From assembly GCA_951812305.1 (NCBI GenBank), contig CATOSB010000002.1:1302001-1366000 (forward strand): 64,000 bases of DNA, read 5' to 3'. The stretch's first letter is position 1. Each line of letters starts with the position of its first letter. This DNA is from an uncultured Paracoccaceae bacterium. GTDB taxonomy: Bacteria; Pseudomonadota; Alphaproteobacteria; Rhodobacterales; Rhodobacteraceae. The translations under genes were made by a program, and so were the position numbers. The notes under the pieces are model-generated. The model ran no database searches and was not told the origin of the DNA. It was given only the letters and a program-made list of their open reading frames with translations. Shown here in pieces: positions 28,055 to 36,359 of this stretch.

Positions 28055-29470
28055 ATGGATCAGGTTGCCGCCCTTGAACAACTTCTCGCCACGGCTCTGC
28101 GTCGGATCGCTGAGCTTGAAGCTGCGTTGGCGAGCATGGCGGAAGAGATCACGGACCTGCGCCGACAGTTGGCCAAGAACAGCAGCAATAGCAGCAAGCC
28201 CCCTTCAAGTGATGGCCTGAAGAAGCCAGCCCCGCGCAGCCTGCGTGGCAAATCCGGAAAGAAAAGTGGCGGCCAAGTTGGCCACCGGGGCGACACCCTG
28301 CGCCAGACGTCAACACCCGACTTTGTCGAACGGCATGAGGCGACGCATTGCAGCGCCTGTCAGAGCGCCCTGACGGCGGAGATGGTGAAAGGGATCGAGA
28401 AGCGTCAGGTGTTCGACTTGCCTGCGCCACGCCTGGAGGTCACCGAGCATCAGGCGGCGGTTTATTGTTGCGACCATTGTCGAGCCACGACGACGGCTGG
28501 CTTTCCCGATGGCGTGGCCGCGCATGTGCAATATGGCACGCGCATGCGGGCAGTGGCGGTCTATTGCAATGTTCAGCAGCTGATACCCGAGGATCGGGTC
28601 TGCCAGCTTATGCGCGACCTGTTTGGGGCCACCAGCTTGTGCGCGGCCAGCGTGACCAACTGGACGCGCGGCGCGGCAAATAAGATGGGTGTCGTGGTTG
28701 AACACATTCTCGCCCGGCTTGCCGAAGGCGGCGTTCGGCATCTGGACGAGACCGGACTTCGTGTTGCCGGCAAGCTGCACTGGCTGCACACGATCTGCGA
28801 TACCGCCTTCACCCATTACCGCATCAGCGCCAAACGCGGTGCTGTTCCAACCTTCCTGACCGGCGGGACGATCATTCATGATCACTGGAAACCCTACTAC
28901 GCCCATATGAGCGGAGTGGACGCCCACGCCCTCTGCGGGGCGCATCACTTGCGCGAACTCAAGGCCATCGAAGAGATCGAAAAAGAGCCTTGGGCGACGG
29001 AGATGAGCGCAGTGCTTCATAGCGCCAATCAGCTCAGATGCGCGGCTCAGGATCAAGGCGAGACCGAACTCCCGGAACTGGTTCGCCAGGGTATCGTCAC
29101 CAGATACATGGCGATCCTCGCCAAGGGGCTCGCCTTCCACGAACGCCGGCCCCCGCTGGCCAAAAGCCCCGGCACCCGCGGCCGAAAAGCCAGGCGGCCA
29201 GGCCACAACCTGCTCCTCCGCCTGCGTGACTACCGCGATGACGTTTTGCGATTCATCGCCGACTTCGCGGTCCCATTCACAAACAATCAGGCCGAACAGG
29301 ACCTGCGCATGATGAAGCTGCGCATGAAAATCTCGGGCACCTTCCGCACCCTCGAGGGCGCGCGGGTCTTCGCCGACATCAGGTCCGTCATCTCGACGGC
29401 CAGAAAACACCGGTTCAACATCCTGGAAATCCTGACCCTGTCACCACCTCAGATCATCGCACGGCTCTGA
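28055..29470 (+). CDS. IS66-family transposase (TnpC type), copy 2
   Basis: A 471-aa protein, the same architecture as copy 1 with one visible residue change (HERRPPL in place of HERQPPL). The coiled coil, Cys block and catalytic region are intact. Confidence 0.92.
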   Translation: MDQVAALEQLLATALRRIAELEAALASMAEEITDLRRQLAKNSSNSSKPPSSDGLKKPAPRSLRGKSGKKSGGQVGHRGDTLRQTSTPDFVERHEATHCSACQSALTAEMVKGIEKRQVFDLPAPRLEVTEHQAAVYCCDHCRATTTAGFPDGVAAHVQYGTRMRAVAVYCNVQQLIPEDRVCQLMRDLFGATSLCAASVTNWTRGAANKMGVVVEHILARLAEGGVRHLDETGLRVAGKLHWLHTICDTAFTHYRISAKRGAVPTFLTGGTIIHDHWKPYYAHMSGVDAHALCGAHHLRELKAIEEIEKEPWATEMSAVLHSANQLRCAAQDQGETELPELVRQGIVTRYMAILAKGLAFHERRPPLAKSPGTRGRKARRPGHNLLLRLRDYRDDVLRFIADFAVPFTNNQAEQDLRMMKLRMKISGTFRTLEGARVFADIRSVISTARKHRFNILEILTLSPPQIIARL

Positions 29471-29659
29471 CGGAACAAAACCCCGCAACCCTATCGGACA
29501 GGGTGCTTGGGAGTTACCTAAAACCAACATCGACGATCCGCGTGCGAATTTTCACTGGGCCGACGCCCTAAAATTTGGGAATTATATACCAAAGTCACAT
29601 TTCAAGCTTGCCCTGACTGCGAAGGTGGTTTATATTAAAGTCACAACGGAGGGCAAGAT

Positions 29660-30637
29660 ATGGCGCATAAGGCACCCGGCAAGTCAGATCGTGAAGGCAT
29701 AAGCCTGATCCAACTTCTTCGCATGTTCCCGGATGACGCAGCTGCCGAAAAGTGGTTTGCAGACAAAATATGGCCGGACGGCCCCTATTGTCCCCATTGC
29801 GGGTCTTTTGAAGTGCAATCAAACATCAAGCACAAGTCAATGACCCATCGCTGCCGTGATTGCCCGGACCGCCCGATGTTCAGCTTGAAAACCGGCAACG
29901 TAATGCAAGGGACGAAACTTGGTTATCAGACGTGGGCAATCGCCATCTACCTTGTGACAACCAATCTCAAGGGCGTGTCCAGCATGAAGCTGCATCGTGA
30001 CCTTGAAATCACCCAGAAAAGCGCTTGGCACTTGGCCCATCGTCTCAGAGAAGCACACAAGGCCGGAAAACCTTTGTTCAACGGCCCTGTTGAGGCCGAT
30101 GAAACCTACGTTGGCGGCAAGGAGACAAACAAGCACTCTCACAAGAAGCTGAAAGCCGGACGCGGCGCGGTAGGTAAGGCCGCCGTTGCTGGCATCCGGG
30201 ATCGGGCTACGGGTCGGGTTGTGGCTAAAGTCGTGGAAAAAACCGATGCCATGACGCTGCAAGGATTTGTGACCGATCACACGGTTGAAGGCGCGACCGT
30301 CTACACAGACGACGCCAGCGCCTATAAGGGCATCGACAGGCCGCACGAAGCGGTCAGGCACTCTGTCGGGGAGTATGTTCGCGATCAGGCGCACACAAAC
30401 GGGCTGGAAAGCTTCTGGGCACCGCTCAAGCGGGCACACAAGGGGACGTTCCACAAAATGTCACCCAAGCACCTGAACCGCTATGTTGATGAGTTCTCGG
30501 GCCGTCACAATGTTCGGTCCAGGGATACTGCTGACCAGATGGGCCAAATGGCTGCGGGTATGGTTGGCAAGCGCCTTCGGTATAATGACCTTATTGCACA
30601 CACAGGATTGGCAAGTGGTGCCAATCCAGCGGCATGA
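29660..30637 (+). CDS. IS1595-family transposase
   Basis: A 325-aa transposase. The N-terminal zinc ribbon is CPHCGS followed by CRDC (about residues 44-72). The ISXO2-like DDE core has GPVEADETYVGGKE (first Asp/Glu, about 146-159), ATVYTDDASAYKG (second Asp, about 212-224) and the conserved HTNGLESFWAPLKRAHKGTF (final acidic residue, about 246-265). Intact. GGAGGG upstream is a plausible ribosome binding site. Confidence 0.93.
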   Translation: MAHKAPGKSDREGISLIQLLRMFPDDAAAEKWFADKIWPDGPYCPHCGSFEVQSNIKHKSMTHRCRDCPDRPMFSLKTGNVMQGTKLGYQTWAIAIYLVTTNLKGVSSMKLHRDLEITQKSAWHLAHRLREAHKAGKPLFNGPVEADETYVGGKETNKHSHKKLKAGRGAVGKAAVAGIRDRATGRVVAKVVEKTDAMTLQGFVTDHTVEGATVYTDDASAYKGIDRPHEAVRHSVGEYVRDQAHTNGLESFWAPLKRAHKGTFHKMSPKHLNRYVDEFSGRHNVRSRDTADQMGQMAAGMVGKRLRYNDLIAHTGLASGANPAA

Positions 30638-30750
30638 CCGTGAACTTCGCCAGCAGCGCGGACCATCCCGATAACCTGCAACTGCTCTGCTCAGGCTGCA
30701 ACCGAAGCAAGGGCGGACGCACCATGGCTGAATGGAGAGCGGCGCAATGA
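30634..30750 (+). pseudogene. C-terminal tail of an HNH endonuclease
   Basis: A 38-aa ORF whose ATG overlaps the transposase TGA (ATGA). It reads SADHPDNLQLLCSGCNRSKG, then GRTMAEWRAAQ, which matches the end of HNH nucleases (the NLQLLCxxCNxxKG zinc half-site). The catalytic His-Asn part is missing, so it cannot cleave alone. Its stop overlaps the next ATG. It is probably the remnant left when IS1595 captured cargo, now retained as a translational bridge. Confidence 0.65.
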
Positions 30751-30908
30751 GCGATAAATCGGAAGTCCGGTTGCAACCAAATACTTATCAGCCCGGTAAG
30801 AAGGAAATGCTTGAGGATGTGAGGATCGATGCAACGCCTGATGAACTTGCAGAAGCCGTGCTCAAGCCTGTCAAGCTGATTCGGGATAACGCAAGAAAAC
30901 CGAATTGA
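30747..30908 (+). CDS. 53-aa ORF of unknown function in the IS1595 cargo
   Basis: Starts MSDKSEVRLQPNTYQPGKKE with ATGA overlap to the HNH tail. The remainder includes EDVRIDATPDELAEAVLKPV, a pattern seen at the N- or C-termini of small phage and defence-associated proteins, but I cannot assign a family. The overlap chain transposase - HNH tail - this ORF argues that it is translated. Confidence 0.45.
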   Translation: MSDKSEVRLQPNTYQPGKKEMLEDVRIDATPDELAEAVLKPVKLIRDNARKPN

Positions 30909-31061
30909 CGTGCATTACGGGCTTACCCGCGCTAATCTCTACCAAGGAAGCGATGATCTGTCCCGCTTAGGCATCTGCGTTTCCAGTGGAGCGGACGGAG
31001 GGAGTAGAACCCTTTACCGGGTTTCATTGGGCGTGTAGAATCTGCACAGGAGGTGAGTAAC

Positions 31062-31907
31062 GTGATTAAGCAAAAGAAAATCACCATTGAAGCTTCCCTG
31101 GACCATCCGGAAGTTCTCGACGTAAAAGACGCCATGCAACAAGTCATGGACTACTTTGATCTGATCACGGATCAAGGGCAGTCTGACATTGTCTGGAATC
31201 TTGTGTCCGCCAGTACCAACTCTCCATTTACAGCAGAAGCAACACCAGTTGACCTCAGAACCAACGCACCCGCCTTTGGTCAAGTACGTGATTATGTGGC
31301 GGTAATTGAGCGCGGCCTTTCTCGCCTCCAGGAAGGTAAGCCACTAGACGCGGATTTTCCTGCCGAAAAGCGCAAAGTTGTAAAACGCATTTTGCAGCGG
31401 AACTTCAATGGAATTGGTTGTACGACAATCGAATTGGGAGAAGATGCTGTCTACAGGATTGAGCCGCAACAGGCAGAGCGCTCTTTGGCCGCAATCAACG
31501 GTGAAGACGACGAAGAATATGAGTATCTATTCAGCACTTTTGCGCGGAAGGAGTATGGCTCCATAGAAGGCCGGATACTTGATCTAAGCACTTCTTATGA
31601 TGAACCCGCAATTAAACTACGCGAGCATCGAAGTGGACGTGAAATTCAATGCCGAATTTCCGATGATGCCCGAGATGAAATTGAACGAAGCCTCACAGCT
31701 GGCGATGTTTGGGCGCACCGCCGTGCTCGCGTTCGAGGCGTCATAAATTACGATGCAAACGGGAAGATGCTTCGTGTATACGATGGCAGAATTTCCTTCA
31801 TTGGAACCAAAGACTCCAAAGTCAATGACCTTCATGATCCGGATTTCACCGGCGGACTTCCTGCCTACGAATATTTAGATAAGTTGCGAGAAAACGAACT
31901 TGGCTGA
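31062..31907 (+). CDS. Unrecognised 281-aa protein paired with a PIN protein
   Basis: I do not recognise the family. The GTG at 31062 is 8 nt after AGGAGG, a better start than the GTG at 31053 that lies inside that site. The first 150 residues are mixed helical (KDAMQQVMDYFDLITDQGQS). The C-terminal 110 residues alternate strands and loops (GSIEGRILDLSTSYDEPAIK; WAHRRARVRGVINYDANGKM), consistent with an SH3/OB-like barrel, which is inference. It overlaps the PIN gene by 8 nt, so the two are coupled and may act together. Confidence 0.6.
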   Translation: MIKQKKITIEASLDHPEVLDVKDAMQQVMDYFDLITDQGQSDIVWNLVSASTNSPFTAEATPVDLRTNAPAFGQVRDYVAVIERGLSRLQEGKPLDADFPAEKRKVVKRILQRNFNGIGCTTIELGEDAVYRIEPQQAERSLAAINGEDDEEYEYLFSTFARKEYGSIEGRILDLSTSYDEPAIKLREHRSGREIQCRISDDARDEIERSLTAGDVWAHRRARVRGVINYDANGKMLRVYDGRISFIGTKDSKVNDLHDPDFTGGLPAYEYLDKLRENELG

Positions 31908-32406
31908 TGTGCCGAAATACTATTGGGACGCATGTTTGTGGATAGAGATGATCACGCAAGCAGATGCTGACCGTGTGGAGCGCTGTCGGCACGTTATAGA
32001 CCTCGCTAAACGTGGTAAGGCGGAGCTTTGGACGTCTGCATTTACCTTAGCAGAGGTCTGGAAAAAGAAGTGTGACGGAGAGTCGTCCGGAATTGAGGAG
32101 GAAAAGGACAGGGAGTTTGAGGATTTCATTGAAGCGGAGTTCATCAAGAAGATCGAAGTCAACGTGGACGTTGGCAATCTAGCCAGACGACTACTTCGAT
32201 GCCACTCTGGCCTTGGCAAACCGCAAGATGCAATTCACGTCGCCAGCTGTCTATTGGAAAATCTAGATGAACTCCACACCTTCGATGGAAGTGATCTTTT
32301 GACGTTCAATGGTGTTCTGCCAAGACGTGATCGGATCAAACTGAAGATATGCGCCCCTCCTTTACCGCCCGAGCCAGAGATGTTTCCAAATCACGACAAA
32401 GACTAA
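31900..32406 (+). CDS. PIN-domain protein (putative VapC-like ribonuclease)
   Basis: A 168-aa protein from a TTG start that overlaps the upstream ORF. PIN acidic residues can be placed at YYWDACLWI (Asp, about 8), TLAEVWKK (Glu, about 51) and LGKPQDAIHVASCL (Asp, about 112), followed by HTFDGSDLL (Asp, about 132). This arrangement fits a Mg-dependent RNase fold. The partner is much larger than a VapB antitoxin, so a standard VapBC pair is unlikely. It is the last cargo gene before the IS1595 right end. Confidence 0.7.
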   Translation: MADVPKYYWDACLWIEMITQADADRVERCRHVIDLAKRGKAELWTSAFTLAEVWKKKCDGESSGIEEEKDREFEDFIEAEFIKKIEVNVDVGNLARRLLRCHSGLGKPQDAIHVASCLLENLDELHTFDGSDLLTFNGVLPRRDRIKLKICAPPLPPEPEMFPNHDKD

Positions 32407-32818
32407 ACGACTTCAAACGAGGGCTAAATCATTCCTATTCGATGGTTTTTAAAATATAACATCGGCTTACCAAGGAAACGATTTTGTGACTTTGGTATAT
32501 AATTCCCTAAAATTTCACCCCGTTGCGTCCCTTGACTGCGTGGTGATGAACCCGCCATTTCACACCGGCCGCCAAGGCGAGCCACAGCTTGGTCGGGCGT
32601 TCATCGAGGCCGCCGCAAACATGCTTTCACCACGCGGCGAGGTTTGGATGGTCGCCAACCGGCATCTGCCATATGAAACTGCGCTTCAGAAACATTTCCG
32701 GCAATCTGCCGAAATTGGCGGCGATAACCGGTTCAAAATTCTGCACGCCGAATTGCCCCGTCGCGGTCGGCGGTGAAAACAACTAATCTCCCACGAAGAA
32801 TCACGAGGGGCGCATCAC

Positions 32819-33631
32819 ATGTCCTTTTCCATCGCCGGTAAAACGGCCATTGTTACAGGTGCTGCCAACGGCATTGGGCGAGCTGTGGCCCGCCATTTCG
32901 CAGATCAGGGCGCCAACGTCATGTTCGCTGATCGGGACGAAGACGGATTGGTGCGCGAAGTTGGCGAAGAGGCCGCAAAGGATGACTCCAACGTCCGTTT
33001 TTTCGCCGGCGACCTGCGCGAAAAACTAAGCATCGCAAACCTATTGTCAGCGACGATCGACGCATTCGATGATGTTGATATCCTTGTTAACGCCAGCCGC
33101 CAGATGCGCGCATCCGACCCGTTAAATGCTGATGACGACGCCGTGGCGATGTTGTTGGAACAAAACCTGATGACCAGCCTGCGCCTAACGCAGCTTGTCG
33201 CAAATCGCATGATCAAAACAGCTAAGAGCAACGAACAATCTGACGGCTCGATTGGTTCAATCATCAACCTCAGTTCAATTGCAGCTCACCGGACACATCC
33301 TGAGCTTCTGGCCTTTTCGGTCAGTTCCGCCGCGGTGGACCAGATGACACGTTCAATGGCCGCGGCCCTTGCCCCACATCGTATTCGCGTTAACGCCGTT
33401 TCTTTCGGCAGTTTGATGAGCCGCAGTCTTCAGGATGCATTAAAAGACGACGATGCACTGCGAACAGAGATCATCGAACGCACGCCTCTTGGCCGCATCG
33501 CCGGTGCAGGCGAAGTGGCAGAAGCCGCGCAGTTCCTGGCTTCAGACAGTTCCGGTTTCATGACCGGCCAGATTATGACAATCGACGGCGGACGCACGCT
33601 TGCCGACAATGTCACCGTCCCAGCGCACTAG
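32819..33631 (+). CDS. SDR-family protein lacking the catalytic Tyr and Lys
   Basis: A 270-aa Rossmann protein starting MSFSIAGKTAIVTGAANGIG, with the NAD-binding TGAANGIG (about 14-21) and the catalytic-region Ser in NLSSIAA. Thirteen residues after that Ser the expected Tyr is Phe (LLAFSVSSAAVDQ) and the residue four further on is Ser instead of Lys, so classical SDR catalysis is doubtful. It ends with the normal GQIMTIDGG. Its 3' end overlaps hemF by 23 nt, so the two are coupled. Confidence 0.88.
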   Translation: MSFSIAGKTAIVTGAANGIGRAVARHFADQGANVMFADRDEDGLVREVGEEAAKDDSNVRFFAGDLREKLSIANLLSATIDAFDDVDILVNASRQMRASDPLNADDDAVAMLLEQNLMTSLRLTQLVANRMIKTAKSNEQSDGSIGSIINLSSIAAHRTHPELLAFSVSSAAVDQMTRSMAAALAPHRIRVNAVSFGSLMSRSLQDALKDDDALRTEIIERTPLGRIAGAGEVAEAAQFLASDSSGFMTGQIMTIDGGRTLADNVTVPAH

Positions 33632-34517
33632 GACCATTCCCTTGGAAGATTTCGAAGACCGTAAGTCGCGCGCATCTGCATGGTTCAGAACCTTACGCGA
33701 TGAAATCGTCACTGCATTCGAGGCACTGGAGGATACTCACGATGCTGATGACGCAGCAGGCCGTTTCGAAGTGACCGAAACGCGACGTGCAATCGATGAT
33801 GGCGGCGATGCGGGCGGCGGATTGATGAGCGTCATGCGCGGCGGTCGCGTGTTCGAAAAGGTGGGCGTCAACGTCTCAACTGTCTATGGCAAGCTAGGCG
33901 AAGCGGCCCAAAAGGCGATGGCCGCGCGTGGTGTTCCGGGAATGGTAGATGATCCCAGCTTCTGGGCATCCGGTATCAGCCTTGTCGCTCACATGCAGAA
34001 CCCGCACGCGCCGGCGGTCCACATGAATACACGCATGTTCTGGACGCCGCACGCGTGGTGGTTCGGCGGCGGAACCGATCTGAACCCCTGCATCGAATAC
34101 ACTGAAGATACAAAGGCGTTTCACGCCGTGCTGAAGTCGCACTGCGACAGCCACGACCCCGGTTACTACCCCCGGTTCAAAGAATGGGCGGACGAGTATT
34201 TCTACATACCGCACCGAAACCGCGCCCGTGGCGTGGGCGGGATCTTCTACGACGATCTGAACACTGGTGATTGGGAAGCGGATTTTGCGTTCACCCAAGA
34301 CGTCGGGCGCGCATTTCTTCCCGCCTTCTTACCGATCACCGAAACCCGCGTGAAACAGCGTTGGACAACCGAAAACCGCGAAACGCAACTTCGCCACCGT
34401 GGCTTATATGCAGAATACAATCTGGTATACGACCGTGGCACGAAATTCGGCCTTGCGACCGGCCACGACGCCAATGCCGTTCTCATGAGCCTGCCCCCTG
34501 TCGCCAAGTGGTACTGA
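33609..34517 (+). CDS. hemF: Oxygen-dependent coproporphyrinogen III oxidase
   Basis: Catalyses the oxidative decarboxylation of coproporphyrinogen III to protoporphyrinogen IX. The 302-aa protein shows VFEKVGVNVSTVYG, VHMNTRMFWTPHAWWFGGGT and GGIFYDDLNTGDWEADFAFT, all HemF signatures. The ATG at 33609 lies inside the SDR gene; a TTG three codons earlier is possible. Together with hemE and hemC 3-5 kb downstream it makes this stretch rich in haem and tetrapyrrole genes. Confidence 0.95.
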   Translation: MSPSQRTRTIPLEDFEDRKSRASAWFRTLRDEIVTAFEALEDTHDADDAAGRFEVTETRRAIDDGGDAGGGLMSVMRGGRVFEKVGVNVSTVYGKLGEAAQKAMAARGVPGMVDDPSFWASGISLVAHMQNPHAPAVHMNTRMFWTPHAWWFGGGTDLNPCIEYTEDTKAFHAVLKSHCDSHDPGYYPRFKEWADEYFYIPHRNRARGVGGIFYDDLNTGDWEADFAFTQDVGRAFLPAFLPITETRVKQRWTTENRETQLRHRGLYAEYNLVYDRGTKFGLATGHDANAVLMSLPPVAKWY

Positions 34518-34525
34518 CACCGGGG

Positions 34526-36220
34526 TTACAGAATACTCGCATCATCATTGTCGATCGGATCGAGCTTGGCTTTCGCGGGCTGCACTGCAACTTTGGGCGC
34601 GGCCATCCCGGGAATTGGCACAGTTGCCTGCGGCATCGGAAAGCTTGTCTGAAATGCAGGCGCAGGCTGCGCAACTTGCGCCTCGCCGCGCAATTCGGTC
34701 AGCAGGGTTCTGTGATCCATGGATTTCTTTACGCGTTCAAGGCTTCGTTCGCGCAAATGCGCGTGGGCCTGTTTCCAAAGATCGGGGTCAAGTTTCAGAC
34801 CGCTGCCAATCTTTGTCTTTGCATAATCCGTTTCATAAACCCGCTTGCCCAGCAAAACAGCGTTGTAGACGCCCGAGTCAAATAATGTTGTGAACGGCAG
34901 GTCATAATAAGACGGCAGGTTGTACCGCCACAATTCAAGATTTTCCGCCAAGCCATCTGGCACGTCCAATTCTGTTCGGGCGTCGATCCAGTATTGAGTG
35001 TCCGTGCGGTTCCCAAGGCGATAATGCAGGCAGATGAAATCACGCACTTCGTTGTACAGACTGTCGACCAAAGCGTTGTAACGATTTCGCAAAGGGTCGG
35101 GAAAATCACTGTCAGGAAAATAACTCAACAGCCAGCGAACGCCCAAATCGATCATGTATATCGCGGTGGATTCCAAGGGTTCAATGAAGCCGCCCGACAG
35201 CCCAATTGAAATGCAGTTCTTGACCCAGGCGTTGCGGTTCCGTCCCACACGCATCGGGATTATTCGCGGCTCGGCGTCTTTTGGATTGCCAAGGTGGCTC
35301 AGAAATTCTTCCCGCGCCTCCTCATCTGTCCTGTGTGCGGAAGAAAATACGTATCCTGTACCAAGCCGGTTATACAACGGCACCCGCCAAGACCACCCGG
35401 CCCCAAGCGCCGCAGATCTTGTCACAGGTTCGATCTTCGTGGGGTCCTTGTGGGGAATTTGCACCGCCATCGCGCGGTCGTTTGCCAGATATTTTGAATA
35501 GCTGATAAACGGTTCTTTCAAAACCTGATTGATAATCAAACCCCTGAAACCGATGCAGTCGATCACCAGTTCCACCGGATGATGCCCTGTTTCTTCCAGT
35601 TCCAACCCGGTAACAAAACCACGCTCGTCCTGTTTGACCTCTTTGACGTTTTCCCGGATGTGATTGACGCCAAGTTTCGTGCAATGCTCAGTCAACAATC
35701 CGGCAAATTTGCCCGCATCAAGGTGGTAAGCGAACGGATATGCCGGATCGAACTCTTTCTGACCGCTTGTTCTCGGCCCTTTCAACGCCTTCACCATATC
35801 TACGGTCGCGGTGTAGCTCTGAACATAATCCAGTTTTCCGGCGCCATAATTGACAAAGTAATTGGCCAGTTCGATCCCACGCAGATTGGGCGCGATCACG
35901 AACGGGTTGATATAAGAAAACGGCTTTCCCTTCTTGTCGACATTCCAGCCATCAAAGCTGACGCCAAGTTTGAAGGACGCATTGCAGCGTTTGAAAAATT
36001 CTTTTTCGCTCAATCCGGTGTTTTGCAGCGTACGCACGATGCCGGGCACGGTGGCCTCGCCCACGCCCACTGTCGGAATGTCCGGTGACTCAATCAGGTT
36101 GATCTTCAAAGGCTTTATCGAACCGGTTTTCTGCCGCCCGAACGAAATCAACAAAGCGGCTGTCAACCAACCCGCGGTGCCGCCCCCGACAATGGTGACC
36201 GAATTGATTGGTTTCGCCAT
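34526..36220 (-). CDS. Flavin-dependent tryptophan-halogenase-family protein
   Basis: A 564-aa FADH2-dependent halogenase-like enzyme. The N-terminal FAD motif is VTIVGGGTAGWLTAALLI. IPTVGVGEATVP, the likely catalytic lysine in RCNASFKLGV, the halogenase hallmark WxWxIP as GWSWRVPL, and EPLESTAIYMI (the Glu conserved in PrnA/RebH) are all present. The substrate is unknown and need not be free tryptophan. The start at 36220 follows GAGG. It is convergent with hemF (8 bp between stops) and divergent from an MFS gene that may export its product. Confidence 0.85.
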   Translation of the reverse strand: MAKPINSVTIVGGGTAGWLTAALLISFGRQKTGSIKPLKINLIESPDIPTVGVGEATVPGIVRTLQNTGLSEKEFFKRCNASFKLGVSFDGWNVDKKGKPFSYINPFVIAPNLRGIELANYFVNYGAGKLDYVQSYTATVDMVKALKGPRTSGQKEFDPAYPFAYHLDAGKFAGLLTEHCTKLGVNHIRENVKEVKQDERGFVTGLELEETGHHPVELVIDCIGFRGLIINQVLKEPFISYSKYLANDRAMAVQIPHKDPTKIEPVTRSAALGAGWSWRVPLYNRLGTGYVFSSAHRTDEEAREEFLSHLGNPKDAEPRIIPMRVGRNRNAWVKNCISIGLSGGFIEPLESTAIYMIDLGVRWLLSYFPDSDFPDPLRNRYNALVDSLYNEVRDFICLHYRLGNRTDTQYWIDARTELDVPDGLAENLELWRYNLPSYYDLPFTTLFDSGVYNAVLLGKRVYETDYAKTKIGSGLKLDPDLWKQAHAHLRERSLERVKKSMDHRTLLTELRGEAQVAQPAPAFQTSFPMPQATVPIPGMAAPKVAVQPAKAKLDPIDNDDASIL

Positions 36221-36359
36221 ATCCTCACCCCAGTTTCCAGAGACAGGCCTAAGCCCCACAGCATCTCTTTTGGCAAATTTCCGGTCGGATGTCACATTGA
36301 ATTCAAGCACTATTGCGTCTGAACGGCAGCTCGGGTCAACTGAGCCCGCAGGAGCCATC

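Larger units (their letters stand above)
27827..29517 (+). mobile_element. IS66-family element, copy 2, with a tandemly doubled left end
   Basis: The TSD CTAAAACC flanks it at 27819-27826 and 29518-29525. The length is 1691 bp, that is the 1600-bp element plus a 91-bp tandem copy of its transposase-proximal end. The right end is normal. The TSD lies outside the extra copy. Confidence 0.92.
29577..32507 (+). mobile_element. IS1595-family element carrying passenger genes
   Basis: A 2931-bp element with perfect inverted ends of at least 22 bp (they start GGGAATTATATACCAAAGTC). It is flanked by the 8-bp TSD TAAAATTT at 29569-29576 and 32508-32515, the size known for IS1595. The transposase occupies the left third; the rest holds an HNH-nuclease tail, a 53-aa ORF, an unrecognised protein and a PIN-domain protein, all on the same strand. 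IS1595 elements with passenger genes are known, but I do not recognise this combination. Confidence 0.93.
27152..32776 (+). pseudogene. RsmC-like class I methyltransferase gene, broken into three pieces by IS66 and IS1595
   Basis: Joining 27152-27826, 29526-29576 and 32516-32776 (each TSD counted once) restores 328 aa in one frame. The SAM-binding motif I (IADLGAGWGFLTRAIL) is at about 187-202 and the catalytic VMNPPFH motif follows in the last piece, as in 16S rRNA guanine-N2 methyltransferases RsmC/RlmG. The 17-codon middle piece reads NIDDPRANFHWADALKF. It probably formed an operon with clpS. Loss of this methylation would need backup by another enzyme or is tolerated. Confidence 0.88.

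Noticed and set aside
31053-31907. IS1595 cargo as a classical VapBC toxin-antitoxin pair
   Set aside because: The partner is 281 aa with no AbrB/MazE/RHH-like N-terminus; only the PIN identity is supported.
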